Source: Anas platyrhynchos
Taxonomy: Eukaryota; Chordata; Aves; Anseriformes; Anatidae
DNA: 64,000 nt
Reading direction: 5' to 3'
Assembly: GCF_047663525.1 (NCBI RefSeq)
Contig: NC_092590.1
Span: forward strand, 5,290,001-5,354,000
Below are positions 46,001-60,530 of this stretch, in pieces. The position numbers and the translations under genes were made by a program. Each line of letters starts with the position of its first letter. Within the stretch, counting starts at the first letter, position 1. The notes beneath the pieces were generated by a model. That model did no database searches. It was not told the DNA's origin and was given only the letters and a program-made list of their open reading frames with translations.

Positions 46001-48651
46001 CTCCTTTCTTAAACTGACTCAGCAAGGAAACATCAGCTAATTTACACAAGACGTTTTTTCACATTTGTCTACTGGTGACAGAGTTGACTATTTTGACTGC
46101 AATAAAAGACAAACTAAGCTCGTAACTTAAGACAGTTTTTAAACATTCAGGTTTTTCCCAGTGCAAATTGTAGTTTAAGAACAGATTTCCTTCTGTCAAA
46201 TTAACTTAGGATCTGTCAGATTTTTGAAAGGCTGATATAATCAATACTATTTTTTATAAGCAGGTTTGAAAAAAGGTTAGAAGAAAAAAAGAAACTCCTG
46301 AAAAGAGAAGAAAAAAGCAAAATAACCTCAGGGAAATTACAGGAATTCAGAAGGGGAACAAATACAAAAATGATTGGTGATATAGTTTGTGGATAAGAGA
46401 AAGTCTAAAGTTAATTTTCAAAATGTATTTCAATGAATATTTCTCTGAATATCATCCTATGGTAAGCTGTGCATCAAGAATCATTTTATCAGTGTTGTAA
46501 ATCCTGTGATGCATTCACAGCATACTCATATCTTCATAGTTTATCAAGGTTCAAACAACACATCTTGTACCCTAACTAGTAGGGACAGTTTTTCTGTATT
46601 CAGCAGAAAATACCAAAGTAGAAAAATGTTAGGGAAGTTAAAGAAAAGCTAGTTTTGCAGAGTTCAAGAGTATTAACTCTATTACAAAAATAAATAAAAG
46701 GCGATATGATCAGTGAATTTATGAGAGTTCAGTAATCTCAGGTAAGGCTGCAGACTGCTGACTGCAGTAGTAAATAGGACTATTTCCTGCAAACTACATG
46801 GGAACCAATTTCATGAAGCCATCTGGTTCAAGAAAATGAAAATGCATAGCTTCAAAATTAGTAGTGAGAGACAGAAAGCTCAGAGTGGCACTAGTTCTGT
46901 GGTTACCTTTTGGTCCCAGTTGAAGGTTAATCTATCCCATCTCCCAAAGTCCATTAAAACCAGCCAGTTTCATTCCCTGGCAAAACAAATGCAAGCCCAC
47001 AAAGATCCACCCGTCTTTGCCCATACACAAATACAGAGATTCATAATTTCTTCTGGTCCTGCTCTTCATCCAGTGCAGGTAGCCAGCAAAGTTATGGCTC
47101 CTATAACTGCACTTTCTGCACAGAGAATAATTCATTAACAAGGGTGCCTTACTTCAGTACGCAGAGGAATTTTTCAGAACATAATTGGTGTTTGTCATAT
47201 GCTCCAACTGCGTGAAGTTTTCTGAAATAAACTTCTCTAGGCTCCAGTCCTGACAGTTAATAATTTAGAAATGTGTGCAGTGGATCAATTTTAGCAGGAG
47301 AGCTTGAAAAAGTCCCCTGCGACATACTGCATCTCACAGGGAAGCCTGATGGCAATAACAGGTTTTGGAGGCTGCCATGACACAGGTACAAATGAGAACA
47401 TCCCAAGCATATGCCAAACCTCATCACAGTCTTTGGTACAGAAACAACTTTCCCCTGGACTCACAGTGTGATCGGGGGTAAAAGCTGTCCTTAAAACCTG
47501 TCACATTCCCCCATAAGCATAGCTTAGCAAGTCTGAATACTTGAGTTGCATTATTATCTGCTGAAAAAGGTAAATTTTTTAAACAACTCACCCACCACAT
47601 CCCGCAGTGATGCAAACTTGTACAAGACTCAGGCTGGACTATTTTTGTGCTGGTTTACCAATCTTTTCCAACCCTGCAACACAAACATATTTGCAACAAT
47701 GAACTTGACAGTGATGCAGTTATTCTTTGATTCTTCAAAGGACTTTGGAAAGTTTTCAGTTTGTGTCTTTTTTTTTTTTGTCCCACTACTTCACTGAGAA
47801 AAACCTACTGACCTCCCTATAGTTCTCTGGATTTTTTTTTCTTCTTTTATTTATTTATTTTTCCTCCCCTCTGGTAGGTTACAGGTAATTTCTGTTGCTT
47901 TGCAATTTCAACTCTGTCTCCCCCTGAGTAAAAGAAAAGACTCCATCCTACTTGCAATCAAAGACAATGCTTTTCATACACACAAAACATTTGCAAGCAC
48001 TACATTGTAATGGACAATAAATGATGGATGGATACATAATACTCATTCTACCCTTTGTTCTCTATGTTCTGCAGGTTGTGCTATTAACTGTCATTTATCA
48101 TACACATAAAGTGTACGTTTTCTTTCTCTGCATGTACAAGAAACAGCAGTTACACTACTTAAGGCTTTTTTTTCCAGGTTAGAACATTTTACTGCACCTT
48201 TCCCACAATTTGTACTTAGATTTTTTTTTTAATAATAGGAATGTAATGACAATTAAAAACAAACCAAACTGATCAGCCAAAATCTTGTCTATAAACCTAA
48301 ATGCAATTCCCACCAGTTTGCATTATGTTTCTCTCTGGCACCAGCTTGTTATTCATTACATACAGAATCTGGTTTAAAACAAAGACTGGCTCTTGGTATC
48401 CTCCCCCTCCTTTAAGGAAAAAAAATAAAAACTGGCCCAGTAATTAAGGGGCATTTTTGCTGTTTGTGTTTTCCTCACAAGGAAAATTCAAGATACTAGG
48501 AAGTTTGTAAGTGAATTACAAATCTGTTTTTAAGAGCTATGAGGTTTGATCCTGCCTACCCAAAAACAATTCTGACAGATAAGTTTTGAAATCTGCCAGG
48601 TAGTTACAAGGATAGCCTTTAAACATAACACCATAAAACAACAGCTACTGT

Positions 48652-48699
48652 TATATATATATATATATATATATATACATACATACACATATACGTCTG
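48652..48699 (+). repeat. (TA)n/(CATA)n microsatellite
   Basis: About 14 TA units followed by CATACATACACATATAC. Confidence 0.92.
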
Positions 48700-51600
48700 T
48701 CAGGCAAAGTAAATCATGCCTTGTTTCCATGAACTCAAGAAATTTTGTGAAGATCAATGCTACTCTGTGTAATGAGGTTACCTGTTACGCTGTTATATTG
48801 ACTCCAGCCACTTCAGGAGTAATTCACTTCTTTTTTCTATTTCTGGAGAGCTGTTAAATTAAAAACCATGACCTGTTCATTGAAAGAAAATCAGTGAGAA
48901 GGATAGTGCTGCTCATCTTCCTACCTGAAGAGGTTCCCCATCCCACTGCACTGAGGCCAAGGTATTACGCACTCTTTTGTATTTCGGGTCCACACGTGGA
49001 TCAAGGCAACAAGTAACGAACTAACGAACGACCAGCAGATTACAGACTTGACAAGAATGGTAAGAGCCTTTATAGTTTAAGTATGTTCTGCAGACTGAGG
49101 GCAAAAGCTTTGTTCATTTTTCCAACTCATGAAGAGGAGCTAGCATGAAGAGGAGAGCTGTGTTTGTACAGGAAGGAACCAGTAACCATGCAAATGAAGC
49201 TGCTGCCAGGTGTTCAGTGCTCCGAGGAAAATACCTTTCCTTTGCAGCCCCTCTCTCACCAAGGATCTGCAAATGACACTAATGCTGCATACTTGTTTCA
49301 GCTTTCCTTGGGGCTAGAAACAGTCTTTGCTAATACTAAATCACTAGGTTTTTCTGTACTGACAGAGGCTGGTTAGCCAGTTATAGTGATTATTGTTTGT
49401 GTTTTCCAGATGGGCAAACTGATTCACAGAGGTCCTTGATTTATCCAAGTCCTTACCCTGATGCAGGTGCAAAGATTGGGGAAAATTCAAATGCTACTGT
49501 CACACAATACTCGTCATTCTAACAAACAAACAAACAAATAAAACAGCCTTACAAGGGATTTTTCTTCCACCCCCTCCTTGCAAATGAAAGTTAGATTAAC
49601 TGTGGAGTGAAAACACTAACTGATCTTTCTCAAGAGCTTATTTCTATCTGTAGAAAGTGAAAGGTGCTGCATATTAATATTGTGCCATTAGCATGCTCCT
49701 TAGGTACAGTGGAAATACCATATGCATTTGGAAAAGAACCAGCAAAAAAGATGAGTGACATTTCTGAGAAGAGACAAAGAAGATGGCTCCTATTCCTAAC
49801 AGTAAAGAATTTGGGGGCAAATTCAGACTGAAATATGGAAGATCAAAAGCCAAAAGCCTGAGTGGAAAATGACAGCTATGCTATCATTCTCCCAAGCGTG
49901 CCTTGAACACCTAACTCAAGAAGTTAAACTATTAAACTAAAATTCCTGTTGTTGGAAATTGATTGTTATAATTACTATTTCAAGAGTTTAGCCTATCTAG
50001 GCTAAATTATTAAGTAAACTGCAAACAAAACACCAAAATGAATTGCAAAATCAAATCCAACAGTATTGAGGATAGAAGTCTTACTAAGATGAAATCTACT
50101 ACATCACCATTTGTCTCCATTAATTGCCTTCAAACACATTGACTCCTACAGCCCAGATTTTCATTTCTTATGGAAATATTTATACAGTGTATCTGTGACC
50201 CAGCAGGTAAAATCTGGTCACATCTCCTCTGATTCAGTACGGTTAGTAATGTGATGTTGGATTTCATTGCAGGTCATACTGACAAAAAGACAATTTTTAT
50301 CTTTATTTCCCATTCACCTTTCCTTTATTTTGTTTCAGCAGTCATAAAAAACGCAAGGGTGAGGGTTACAAAAAGACCAGAAGGATTCTCTGACTAGAAG
50401 CTAATATGCCATGTCCTGTCCAAAGAGCATACAATCTGCAGGTTCTCAGGTAAAGACACTCAGCCAGAAATAAAAGAGAAACTAATTAGAAAGTGAATCA
50501 GGGACCCTTTCGTGCAATTAGCATTTTTCTTCTGCTGTACAGAGCAAACGTAAAGACCTGTCTGAACACTGCATAGTGCCCACACTGCAGTTCTGCACAC
50601 AAAGCTTCCCACTGCACAAAATATTTTTGTCTTGTTTCCTGCTGAGAAATTAATTCATCTTCTGACCATATTAATCATTTTAAAGTATATTTTTCTTGTA
50701 TCCTGCTCACAACGATTACAAATACAAGACTATCTTAAAGAAACGTGTTTCAATTGACATGTGGGAAAAAGTACATATTGGATCTTGCTCATCAAATGGG
50801 TAACCCAACACACCAGGCCACAAATACGATGAATGGAAGATATCTAATTAAAGCTTCCAACCTGTAAAAATTATTTGGCCATGATTAATTTAACTCATGA
50901 AAAAAATATATATATATTTTGCTCAACAGTGTTGTTCGTGAACTTACAGCTTGGCCTTAACTACCTCACCTGGAATATGCCCTAAAATCCATTCCCTGCA
51001 TAGGCAGGCCTAGGAGTTTAATTCAGGCAATAATATAACCTCTGATCTGTTGTTATTCAATTATTCAGACAGAAGAGGAAAATACAAGACAAAGAAATAA
51101 AAACTATTGTCCCTTTCTTTTTCACTCCTCCCCAAGGTATATTTTTGTCAAGTTTATCATTGCAATAAAAATATTGCATCTGCAGTTTAGCACTCTCAAG
51201 TAGCTAAATTATGCTATCTCAATAAATGAAAAATCCAGAATCAGTATTTCTGGAGTTAACAGAGACATTAACTTTAAACAGTTTCTGAGAATATTCTTCA
51301 TTGCCTCCATCTTTGCTTCAGTCCATCATCTGATTTGCTGCACAGAAGAGTAGTGCAAAAGGAAAACAAGGTGGAGCACAGAGCTAGCCAAAAGAAACTG
51401 TTTAAAAAAAAAAAAAAAAAAGACAAAAATCATTCATGTTGTTTTCTCTTTAACTTTCCCTCATCTTGTTTTCTCTAAAGTTTGCCCACCTGGATTTGGG
51501 TAGAGTAAGTGAACCTAACACCTAACAGAAACAACATGATGCTAATTTTTGGTTAATGTCAGAGACAATTAAAGGCAATTGAAAAGAGCAAAGACTTTTT

Positions 51601-53766
51601 AACTGGTTTTAAAACATGTGTTTTTTTGTTTACCTGTTGTTCACTGAGAGGAGCTGTTTCTGTGCACCACAGTATGGATGCTAGGTATCAGTTTTCCCTA
51701 CGCCCTCACACTTTTGAATCCTCCTCCTTACTCCACAGCCACTGCTCAGAAGTGCAGGAGTTGAGATCGCACCATAACAGCATTGGTGTCATTCTTTGTG
51801 CACTGTCACTTTTAGCCATCAGGTTCTTCCTGATCTGTTGTTGCAATCTGTAAGCATTACTCTATTTGAAATTACTCTTCTGTCTATAGCTTTATAGCTT
51901 TAAGTGTTTATTAATATGCTAAATCTGAAATCAAATATTACCTTGCTTGTGATCCCAAGTACTAAAAACTGAAATATGCCTCTACCACCATAAAGCTGCT
52001 TCTGAACAATGAAAGCTTTTTTTCCCAGCCACTGCAATCTGGCATCCAATGATCTCTGCAAGTTGCACATTTAATTAGAGTGAGAAACTCATTAAGGTAT
52101 CTGGAATATTAAGATGATAGCATTGTTCTAAATAGCACTGTGCACAATCGAATATGGCAGATGGCACAGACTGCTGACACCTGTGCTGGTTTTGCTATCT
52201 TGCTGACAGATACAAACAGTCAGCAGTATAATTGTAGGATACATAATCATAAAAAAGGATCTGAAAATAAAATGCCCATCAAATCTTCAGGTTTTTGGAT
52301 GCCTGTTTGTTCATAAAGAAGCATTTTGTATTTAGTCACTGAATTTGAGAAAAGAGATGCACAGGTTGTGGTTTTGCTTTTTATTTCTTTAAATGCCACT
52401 TAGATTTTTATGCATCAGTTCTACTTAGGAACCAAACATATTCTTACTTCTTCGGAAGTGACAATGTAGTGCTATTGGGGTCATGGGAAACTTCATTCCT
52501 CTTCACCTGCATGCTAAGGTGACATATTCAATTTTGCTCCTCATTAGTCTGGACTCAGGGAGTATTTTCAATGCTCTGGGGAATCTGATTAAAAATTGAC
52601 ATGCTTTAAGGTGCTTCAGCTTGCTGACTGATAATGATGATAATGGTGATGTGATGAAAGTTCTTATTTCTCACCAGAAAATTGGAGATTTTAGTTTTTA
52701 AAAAGTTATGTAATACCCCAAAATCTCAACAGTTAATTGGTAAATCTCACGGTGAAATGGCGTACCTTAAATCATGCCAAGGATAGACAAAAATGTTTTT
52801 TAAGATGTAATATTTCTTATTTGCTTTGGCTTGCGACTGATGGTGGCAGGTAAGAGATGACTCAGCAGTCACTAGATCTCACAAAGTGGTCTTTTTTGGT
52901 ATGCTTTTTGGAAGAAAAAGAAAAAAAAAAGGTATCTTGTTTGCACACATCAGTACTACAGACAGACAATGACAGAAAAAGAGATAGAAGAAAGGTTATA
53001 TTTCATGTTCTAGTCAGCTTCTAAAAAGAAGCACTACCAACAAGCATTACTCCAAACACCTAGGCCCAAAAACTTGTCTTCAAGTCTCAATTTCAAAAAA
53101 TATCACACTTCCCTTTGGTTTGCTTTTATTTAATGCCATAGAAAATCAATAGTTGGTACTACACCTACTTGCAAAGACTTAGTACAGTTCAGGATTGACA
53201 GCTTCCATGACCGTGCTAGATTTCACAAGTTGGTGTGCTGTTTATCAAGGTACCTGAAGAGATACCATTCAAAAGAGTGAGGCAAATCTAATCTCTGATT
53301 CCTGCGGTACATTTTCTATCATCCTGTTCATTATTGCAGAAAAGAAATTGAACACTGATGTTATGGTCATTGAGAACTTTGTTTGTTGAAGAGTTTCTTT
53401 CCTGAACTACTTGTTTTATCAAAATATTTTAGATTTTAAAACCTATGCACATATTTTGACCCAGAATTTTTCAACAAGCTTGGGTTGTTGCAGATAGCTT
53501 TGTCAGAAAGTATAAACTGCTAGTTTTAATACTGCAGTGTATAGGGTTTCATTTTTCATTATTGAAATAAGCTTGGATGCATTCCACTGATCAATGCTGA
53601 AAATTAATTTCTTGTAGTTCCTGGCATAAATATGTCTCATCAGCACTGACTTTTTGTACTGTAACCCCAAAAGGGCAAAGCATGCCAACCAATGTATGCT
53701 GACAGATTTGCAATTATTGGCAACTAATGTAATACCATCATGTTTTGTGAATGCCTACATTTTCAG

Positions 53767-53808
53767 AAAACCATTTATATATATATATATAAATATATAT
53801 ATATATAT
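53767..53808 (+). repeat. (TA)n microsatellite
   Basis: Two TA arrays separated by an AAA interruption. Confidence 0.92.
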
Positions 53809-56372
53809 GAACAGGCCATCACCTCTTGTGTTGTTAATGCCACATTATCCATTTCTTTAGCTTGATCTTTCAACTTCAGGTCAGATTTTAGGCTTACCAG
53901 ACCACAACCTTTCTTTTATTAAGTATTCTTTCACACAAAGAAAGAAACCTTCTCTTCCCTATTTTTCATAGAAACTGTCCTTTAGTGAAGAATACTCTTA
54001 CAGAGGACACAGCAACATACTTATGAGAAAATTAAAGTTATCTTTTCCTTCCAGGAGAAGAAATGAAACAGCCCATGGTGCAGCAAAACATTAGGTTTAA
54101 GAACAATAAAATGCTATAAAAATAGAAAGTTACCTTTCTTATACTGGTTTTATTTTTTTGTTACTGCAATACTTATTTATTAAGAGCCAGTAGAGATTGT
54201 CCAGTTATCTTAATATATACATAATGCTAATCTTGCAACTCAGTTTGCATGATACTCTGTTAGTGAAGCATGAGTATCCATTTCCTATCTGAAGACTTGT
54301 TAAATAGATAAGAATTAATTAGATTTTACAGGAGGTGCACAAAAAAAGGTAAGTATAACACATGAAATGGTTACGAGTTCCAGGCAGATTTTCCTAAATT
54401 TAATGAAAACAAATAGATGAGCTTAAGGTTTGGTCTCTTACAATAACTCTCTTGCTCCTCTTATTTAAGCAAAACGAACAAAAGACAAGTCTAAGTACAC
54501 TTTGACTCAAGCTTTTCTCATGAACTTTCCTGAACATAAAGTATTGTTTATTTTGATCAGTTGCACAGGGGTAAGTTGCCAAGCTTAGTGAAATCAGGAA
54601 ATTCTAAACTCTTCCCAAAGTTTCACATTAACTTTTATACCTGAAGAAGAAGTGGAGAGTCTCAAAGATTGCCAAAGAGTAAATACATGAATAGAAGAAA
54701 CTATTTCTTCCTCAGAACCAACAGCACTGAGAATGGCAGTTCACAATTAGTGTTCTTCTGAAAATAGTTTCAATGCATATGCTCCACTTAGATTAAGCAG
54801 TTCTTAGCATGAACTTGTGCTGCTCTATTTGATACAACCAAACACGGATGAGATTTTTCCTGCTGGAGTAGATTTGTCAGTTTTGCAAAACGCACGTCTC
54901 CCAAGGCAGTCAGGTCCTTATATTAATGTTGTGAAAACACAGATCAAGACACAGATCAAGGAGGAAAAGCAGGCCTAAGAAAAGTGGTTCTTCAAATATT
55001 AACAGGTTTGGTTACAATCTGCATCTTAGCAGCTGGGTGCATCATAATTTCTTCCATCTTCTTATCAATTTAACGTTACACACTTTATTTAGGGACCTTG
55101 AGTCTCACAGCACAAAACAATTTCATTCTTAGGAATGGTAGATGAATGAGTTGTCTCCTCTGCTATAGCCTACCCTCCAATCTCAGTTCCTTAATCCTGG
55201 ATAGATTACTTTTGGTGGTTTTACCTGCATGGCACTGCATTTGTCATTGTTACAGAGCGCCTTTTGCAGCTGATTATGTTTAAAGAGCAGAATGAATCAG
55301 GGAAGATTTTTTTTTTCCCTATTTTGCGAGCAGTTCCATCAAACTACTAAAACAATTCCAGACAAGCAACTGTCTAATATCAGTGTCTCTCAGTTGTAGA
55401 TACACACACTGGAGAAAAATCACTGGTGATTAAACAGACTGTGACTAAATGTGCAGAAAAGCCTGCCTTGCAAGAGAGAAAAAAAAAAAAAAAAATCATA
55501 TATTGTTTCAATATACATTAAAGGAAGATAAAGACATGAAATAACGGAATTCACTGTCATCAAGCACTAGATGTGCATTCTCCATCTCCATAATGTGCAG
55601 TTATTTTCTTTTTCACATATAGATTCTATTCTGAATTAGGACTATTCTGGTAGCTTTAAATTTAAAGACTGCAGCCGTATGCTTTTAAGAAGAATTTCAA
55701 GAACAAGAATTTCTAATTTAACCTGGCTTTATTTTGGGGTACCACCTGGTCCATTAAGGCCTCTTAAACTCATCCCATTTTCAAAAATAAAAAAGTCAAA
55801 CTGGCCAGAATACTGACATGGAATCCCTTTTTATGAGAATTACATTAATTATTAGCTGGCCTTCACATGGAGCTGATTGCAGAAAATGATATTTTTTTGA
55901 CATTTTTGAGGTGAGGGTTAAAAAGGGCAGTATGCTATTAGCCTCCTCTTCTGTCATATTTCTCCTATATACATATTTCCATTATAAAACACATATTTAT
56001 TCCAGGTGGGTAGACTGGACAATTAATCCCTAGGCATCTGCAATGGATCTCAATTTGGCAGCAGGACATACATTTATGTTAGTTTTGGGAATATGAATAC
56101 TCTCTGGATAGCCAATTCCATTCTCAACCCTTCAGCATGAGATTCAGCAAAAGATTATATTTAAGCTTAGCTTAACAGGAAGCTTCTAGCACTGTATTTT
56201 GGAGTTTCTATCTGGTCTTTCTAGTTTCCTGCCAACTACTCACATTACAACCAACAAAATTCTGAAGACTATGGAAATATTTTGGTAAGAGTTATGAGCA
56301 CAAGTATTGAAATTCAGATGACCAGGAAGCATTGTGATTTCTTCCTCTCCTTGACTCCTTTTATCCTCCCCA

Positions 56373-56443
56373 TTTTATTTTATTTTATTTTATTTTATTT
56401 TATTTTATTTTATTTTATTTTATATTTTATTTTATTTTTAATA
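56373..56443 (+). repeat. (TTTTA)n microsatellite
   Basis: About 13 pentamer units, with one imperfect unit (TATATTTTA) near the 3' end. Confidence 0.95.
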
Positions 56444-57646
56444 ATTTACTTTTTGCCAAGAGTGAGTAGAGGTACAAAATTGTTTTAGGAATGTACTATT
56501 TCAGATCAGATTTATTCTGATGGATACATCCCTCTCACTTTCTGTCAGAAGATGAAGGCTTTCCCATCAATACTTTCTTCATGGAAATATAATGGGGTAG
56601 ATGTCATTATTTGTAGCACCACAAAGTCATTGTAGGACTTGACATAAATTCTCCTTCTGCCTTTAAAGAAAGTTTTGTTGTTTTAATGTTTTTTTTGCCA
56701 GGATGACAATGAGGTACAAAATGCAGACAGGTGAAGATAGGCAAATAATTAAGCTATTTTAATTTACTTGCTGATAAAGATGATTCCACTGTGTTAGGTA
56801 TATCAGTTTACTGTCACATCAGCAAAATTCAAGAAAAGAAAGCCACAAGATTTACTTCAGCAGATATAATTTTCATTTCCAAAGATTTATGGTTTCATGA
56901 GTATAATGTCTTCAGTTTATGCTTTTAAAACTACCAGAGCTTAAAAGAGAACTTTGGACATTATCTGCATCAACTTGAAAGCAGACTGGGATAGCTTACT
57001 TCAAAAATGAAACTCTCAAGAGTATTTCCCTCTGTGTTACCCCCATACCTGTACAATTCACCCTGCTATTAAAATCATTTGGTTCAATTTGGAATTTTTA
57101 TGGCTTTTTTGTTGTTGTTGTTTTAATAGATGATTATTTTTTTGTCTTAATTTCTTAATTTCTCAAGGAATTATTTAATCTGCCCAACGTGCAAGAACTC
57201 TCCCCCTACAAAGCTATGAAGCAAGCTGTATCTTTTCTTAAAAAATAAAGAAGAAGCAATATAGAATGCTGAGGGAGAAACACTTTCTCCAAGTTATTTA
57301 AAACATGTTTTCAGTAGTCTCATAGTATTGGTCAGCTTGGATTTTAAAATAATAATTTTTCAAGGGCACTTGTTTTGGGGAAAATTTAAGTTCCTTTCCT
57401 GTCACTGCTTCCAATATCATACTGGCTTTGGTATTAATAAAAGACAACATTTATTTTGGTATAGCAAGTATATAGACCTCTTAGACCTGTATTTTTTATA
57501 TCAGGTTACAGATTTTGATAGGCTACGCATTCTTAGGTTGGGCTATAATATTCTAAATCATACTTTCAAGATTACCAATAGCAGTACTCAAGGCACCATC
57601 TATTTTACAGTTTGTACTTTGATTTTCTAATTAAGAAAGCACTGAC

Positions 57647-57829
57647 ATGGCACTACAGCAGCAAAATACAAGGGAAATCATTAGTCAAGAATTAGAAGCA
57701 ATGTCAGATCTGGCTTCTGTCTTAGATCATTACATTCCTGACGTATTTCCTTTCCCACATCACCTGTCTCTGAATCTAGCAGTACCTACCATTATTGGAA
57801 CACTACAACATATGCAGCTGATAAGGTAG
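57647..57829 (+). other. Possible orphan exon-like open frame
   Basis: A 60-codon frame from ATG that ends against a donor-like ATAAG|GTAGGG, with reasonable composition (ISQELEAMSDLASVLDHYIP). The family is unknown and no partner exon was found. A 28-base T run follows at 57835. Chance is likely. Confidence 0.15.
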
Positions 57830-57831
57830 GG

Positions 57832-57865
<34 letters not shown>

Positions 57866-58219
57866 GTAATCTATTTGAACCAAAGTAAATTACATGGTTC
57901 ATTAGCCATCTATTTACTTGATAAATAATTCAGTCCAAATCCTTTCACGTTTTAATTTTTGTCTGAGTGATGCAGTGGCTGGCTATTCTTTCCATTTGGG
58001 AGACTTTAAACTGAGTCATAGAACCAAGTGGTGTGCAATGCTGAACTCCTATAGGCGAAGTTTCCTGCACGATGCACACACGCGTGGACACCCTTCATGT
58101 ATCTGATTGTCTCTGAGAAATTAGCGTATTTGCAAAATTATTTGTTTACTCCCAAGAAAGCAGAGGGGGGGAAAGTTGAAAATCTTTAAGGCAGTTTCAG
58201 AGCACAAATTTATTTCATG

Positions 58220-59595
58220 TGTTATAAATGAATTCTCAACTCAATCTGAATTTAGTAATATTTATAAAAGGCAAGTAAACAGCGCTGGGTGCGCGGGGAG
58301 TCTATGCTCTACCAACACACACACACGAACATTGAACCTTCTAAATATACAGAACATTGCTTTTACATACTAAACCCAAGTATGCCTATACCTATGTACA
58401 ATCAGAAAAGGTAACAGTCCTTTAAGTTCCATGACGTAACAGTCTCCATTTTCTGTTCCTTTTCTTGATTACAAACACCGGAGAATTCCAGGGCTAGTCG
58501 TGGGAACAACAAGTCTGGCTTTAAGTTGTCAAGCAACTCAGTCTTCAGGCCTTATGAATCCCATTCTTCCCGAATCGAAGAAAAACATATCCATCTCCTT
58601 TTCAAGGCCAGTAGGGCCTGGGTCAAAAGGCACATCCAGGTCACCAGGGGGCGAAACAGCAAAAGCCTGTGATGGCTGTAGCAGCAGAGGGGCCCATGGC
58701 GTAGCAGTCGGATCAGTAAAGGAGCCCGCAGCTCCCTCACTGTCTGGCAAACCACATGTGTCTGACTGTGGTCCCACATGGCTCTTTAAGGCCTCAGAGA
58801 CTGCTCACCAGGTGCCAAGCAATCCCGCCTTGTCATTTTTAGTAGCAGAGTCCCACACCTTGACCTCCATTTGGTACCATGTTTCAGGATTATAGACTGT
58901 CTGATTGTTAGTAAAGGGAATAAGCTGTAAGGTTACCAGGACAGTCTTTGTTCCTAAGGACGTATGATTCCCCATAATGCGCAACTGCTTACCAGCGAGG
59001 GGCAGTTGTGTGCGCGGCTCCACTTTTCTCAGCTTGAGCTTCTTCCCAGCTCCGGTGCGCCAATTTCCAGCGACTTTCTGTACGAGCTTCTCTGAGCGGT
59101 TTGCTGAGTTTGGCCAAACCGATCTTCATGAGGCAATCACTGTCCCTTTTCCTGTCCTGGTCTCCATTCTGCTGGCCTGTTCCTTTTCATTCCTTCTTTC
59201 TGCTTCTTTATTGATGACATAAATTCATCATGTTGCCGCTTTTTTATCTCGAGGGCAGGCTCCCCTCTTACACCCTTTTCTCCACAGCAGTCTTTTTCAA
59301 AAACAACTTTTAATTGGTCAAACAACTTTGCAAATAACAGCAATGGCAAACACCCAGCAACTTCCATGCCTTAATGGCTGGAGAACAAGCAACCCTGGAT
59401 GGCATGGTGTCTCCTGAATCACTCTTCTTTGTTCCCTCTAAAGTCTTTTACATTCCTGATGGCCTCATCATTAATAGTCTAATAGTATCATCAACCACAG
59501 GGCTTTCTGACTCCCATGGCCACCCTCCCAAATCTTCCCCTTCTTTATTAATACAAACCATTTTCTTGATATGAATTATTATGCCATATATCACA
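58220..59595 (-). mobile_element. LTR-element segment, minus orientation (arm 1 of an inverted pair)
   Basis: Read on the minus strand it runs from TATATGG-type sequence at about 59595, through a purine tract AATAAAGAAGGGGAAGAT (about 59535-59552), a TATA-like AATGTAAAAG and a central region with short broken frames, to a terminal TTTATAACA at 58220. The same order of sequence occurs on the plus strand at 60258-61520. The purine tract before it and the CA end are typical of an LTR, but the 1.2-kb length and the central frames leave open whether this is one long LTR or a deleted element. I see no intact retroviral gene. Confidence 0.7.
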
Positions 59596-60257
59596 CCTGG
59601 ATGATTTCAAATCATCCTAGCCACCAGCCAAATACATGGTTTGTGTAAACTGAAAATATTTTGTGCATTTACAGTCTGAGTGTGTCATTGTAACTCATTC
59701 ACACACAGTACATATACATACTGTGCATTTATTTTTTACAGCTAAAATAAACATAGGTAGTTCCCCCTTTTTTTTAAAGTGCCTGCTCAACACAAAAATC
59801 AGCCTGAAACTGCTGAAGTACTCAGTAGCTTTTGAAATTCATTCTCCATATTAAAAAAATTACTCCTTTTTCAGTTATTTCAGATTTAACTAATGAGTTA
59901 TATCACCACATTTATTTCTGCTTTATTCTTAGATGCAGGATATTAATAGCTCAGTAACAAGCAGTAAACATCCATTGTGACAAAATTTATGTAATTCATA
60001 CAGGGATAGAGCAGAAAGTGGGCTGTAACCAGATTTTGGGGAGGTGTGAGTGAGAGAAGCTTTTCCCAACCTGTAAAGAACAGATGAGTGCTTTGCATGT
60101 GAAATTAAATTGCATAATTTAGTGATGTTTATTATTAGCAATAGGACTGCTTTAATTTTTCTGGCAAAATATTTTTTTGGAGGAGAGGAAGAATGACACA
60201 AACAAACAAACAAAAAAGTAAAGGAATACAGCCTGAGATTCAGACACTGCAATGTAT
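59596..60257. other. Spacer between inverted LTR-element arms
   Basis: About 660 bp of AT-rich sequence with a (CAAA)n run near 60198-60215. Nothing else recognised. Confidence 0.5.
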
Positions 60258-60429
60258 TTGTTATATATGGAGTGGTAATTCGTATCGAGAAAATGGTTGA
60301 TACTAATAAAGAAGGGGGAGATTTTGGAATGTGGCCATGGGGGTTGGAAAGCCCCGTGATTGAGATAACATTAGACTCTTAACGATGAGGCCATCAGGAA
60401 TATAAAAGAGTTTAGAGGGAGCAAAGAAG

Positions 60430-60511
60430 GGTTAGTGTTAGGTCAGAGGTTGGACTCGATGATCCTGAGGTCTCTTCCAACCTAGAAATTCTGTGATTCT
60501 GATTCTGTGAT
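60430..60511 (+). mobile_element. CR1 LINE 3' end nested in the LTR element
   Basis: GGTTAGTGTTAGGTCAGAGG followed by the standard 3'UTR and ATTCTGTG octamers. Arm 1 lacks it at the matching place (AAGAAGAGTGATTCAGG), so this is a later insertion; a short GATTC-type target duplication is possible. Confidence 0.92.
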
Positions 60512-60530
60512 TCAGGAGACTCCATGCAGT

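Larger units (their letters stand above)
43003..58219. other. Gene desert, about 15.2 kb, AT-rich
   Basis: Many A/T homopolymers and the microsatellites listed separately. Apart from a possible exon-like frame at 57647-57829, I see no coding exon, RNA gene or complete transposable element. Confidence 0.45.

Noticed and set aside
43003..58219. tRNA or other small RNA genes in the desert
   Set aside because: I found no stretch with convincing tRNA A and B boxes or a paired cloverleaf by eye; a covariance-model scan would be needed.
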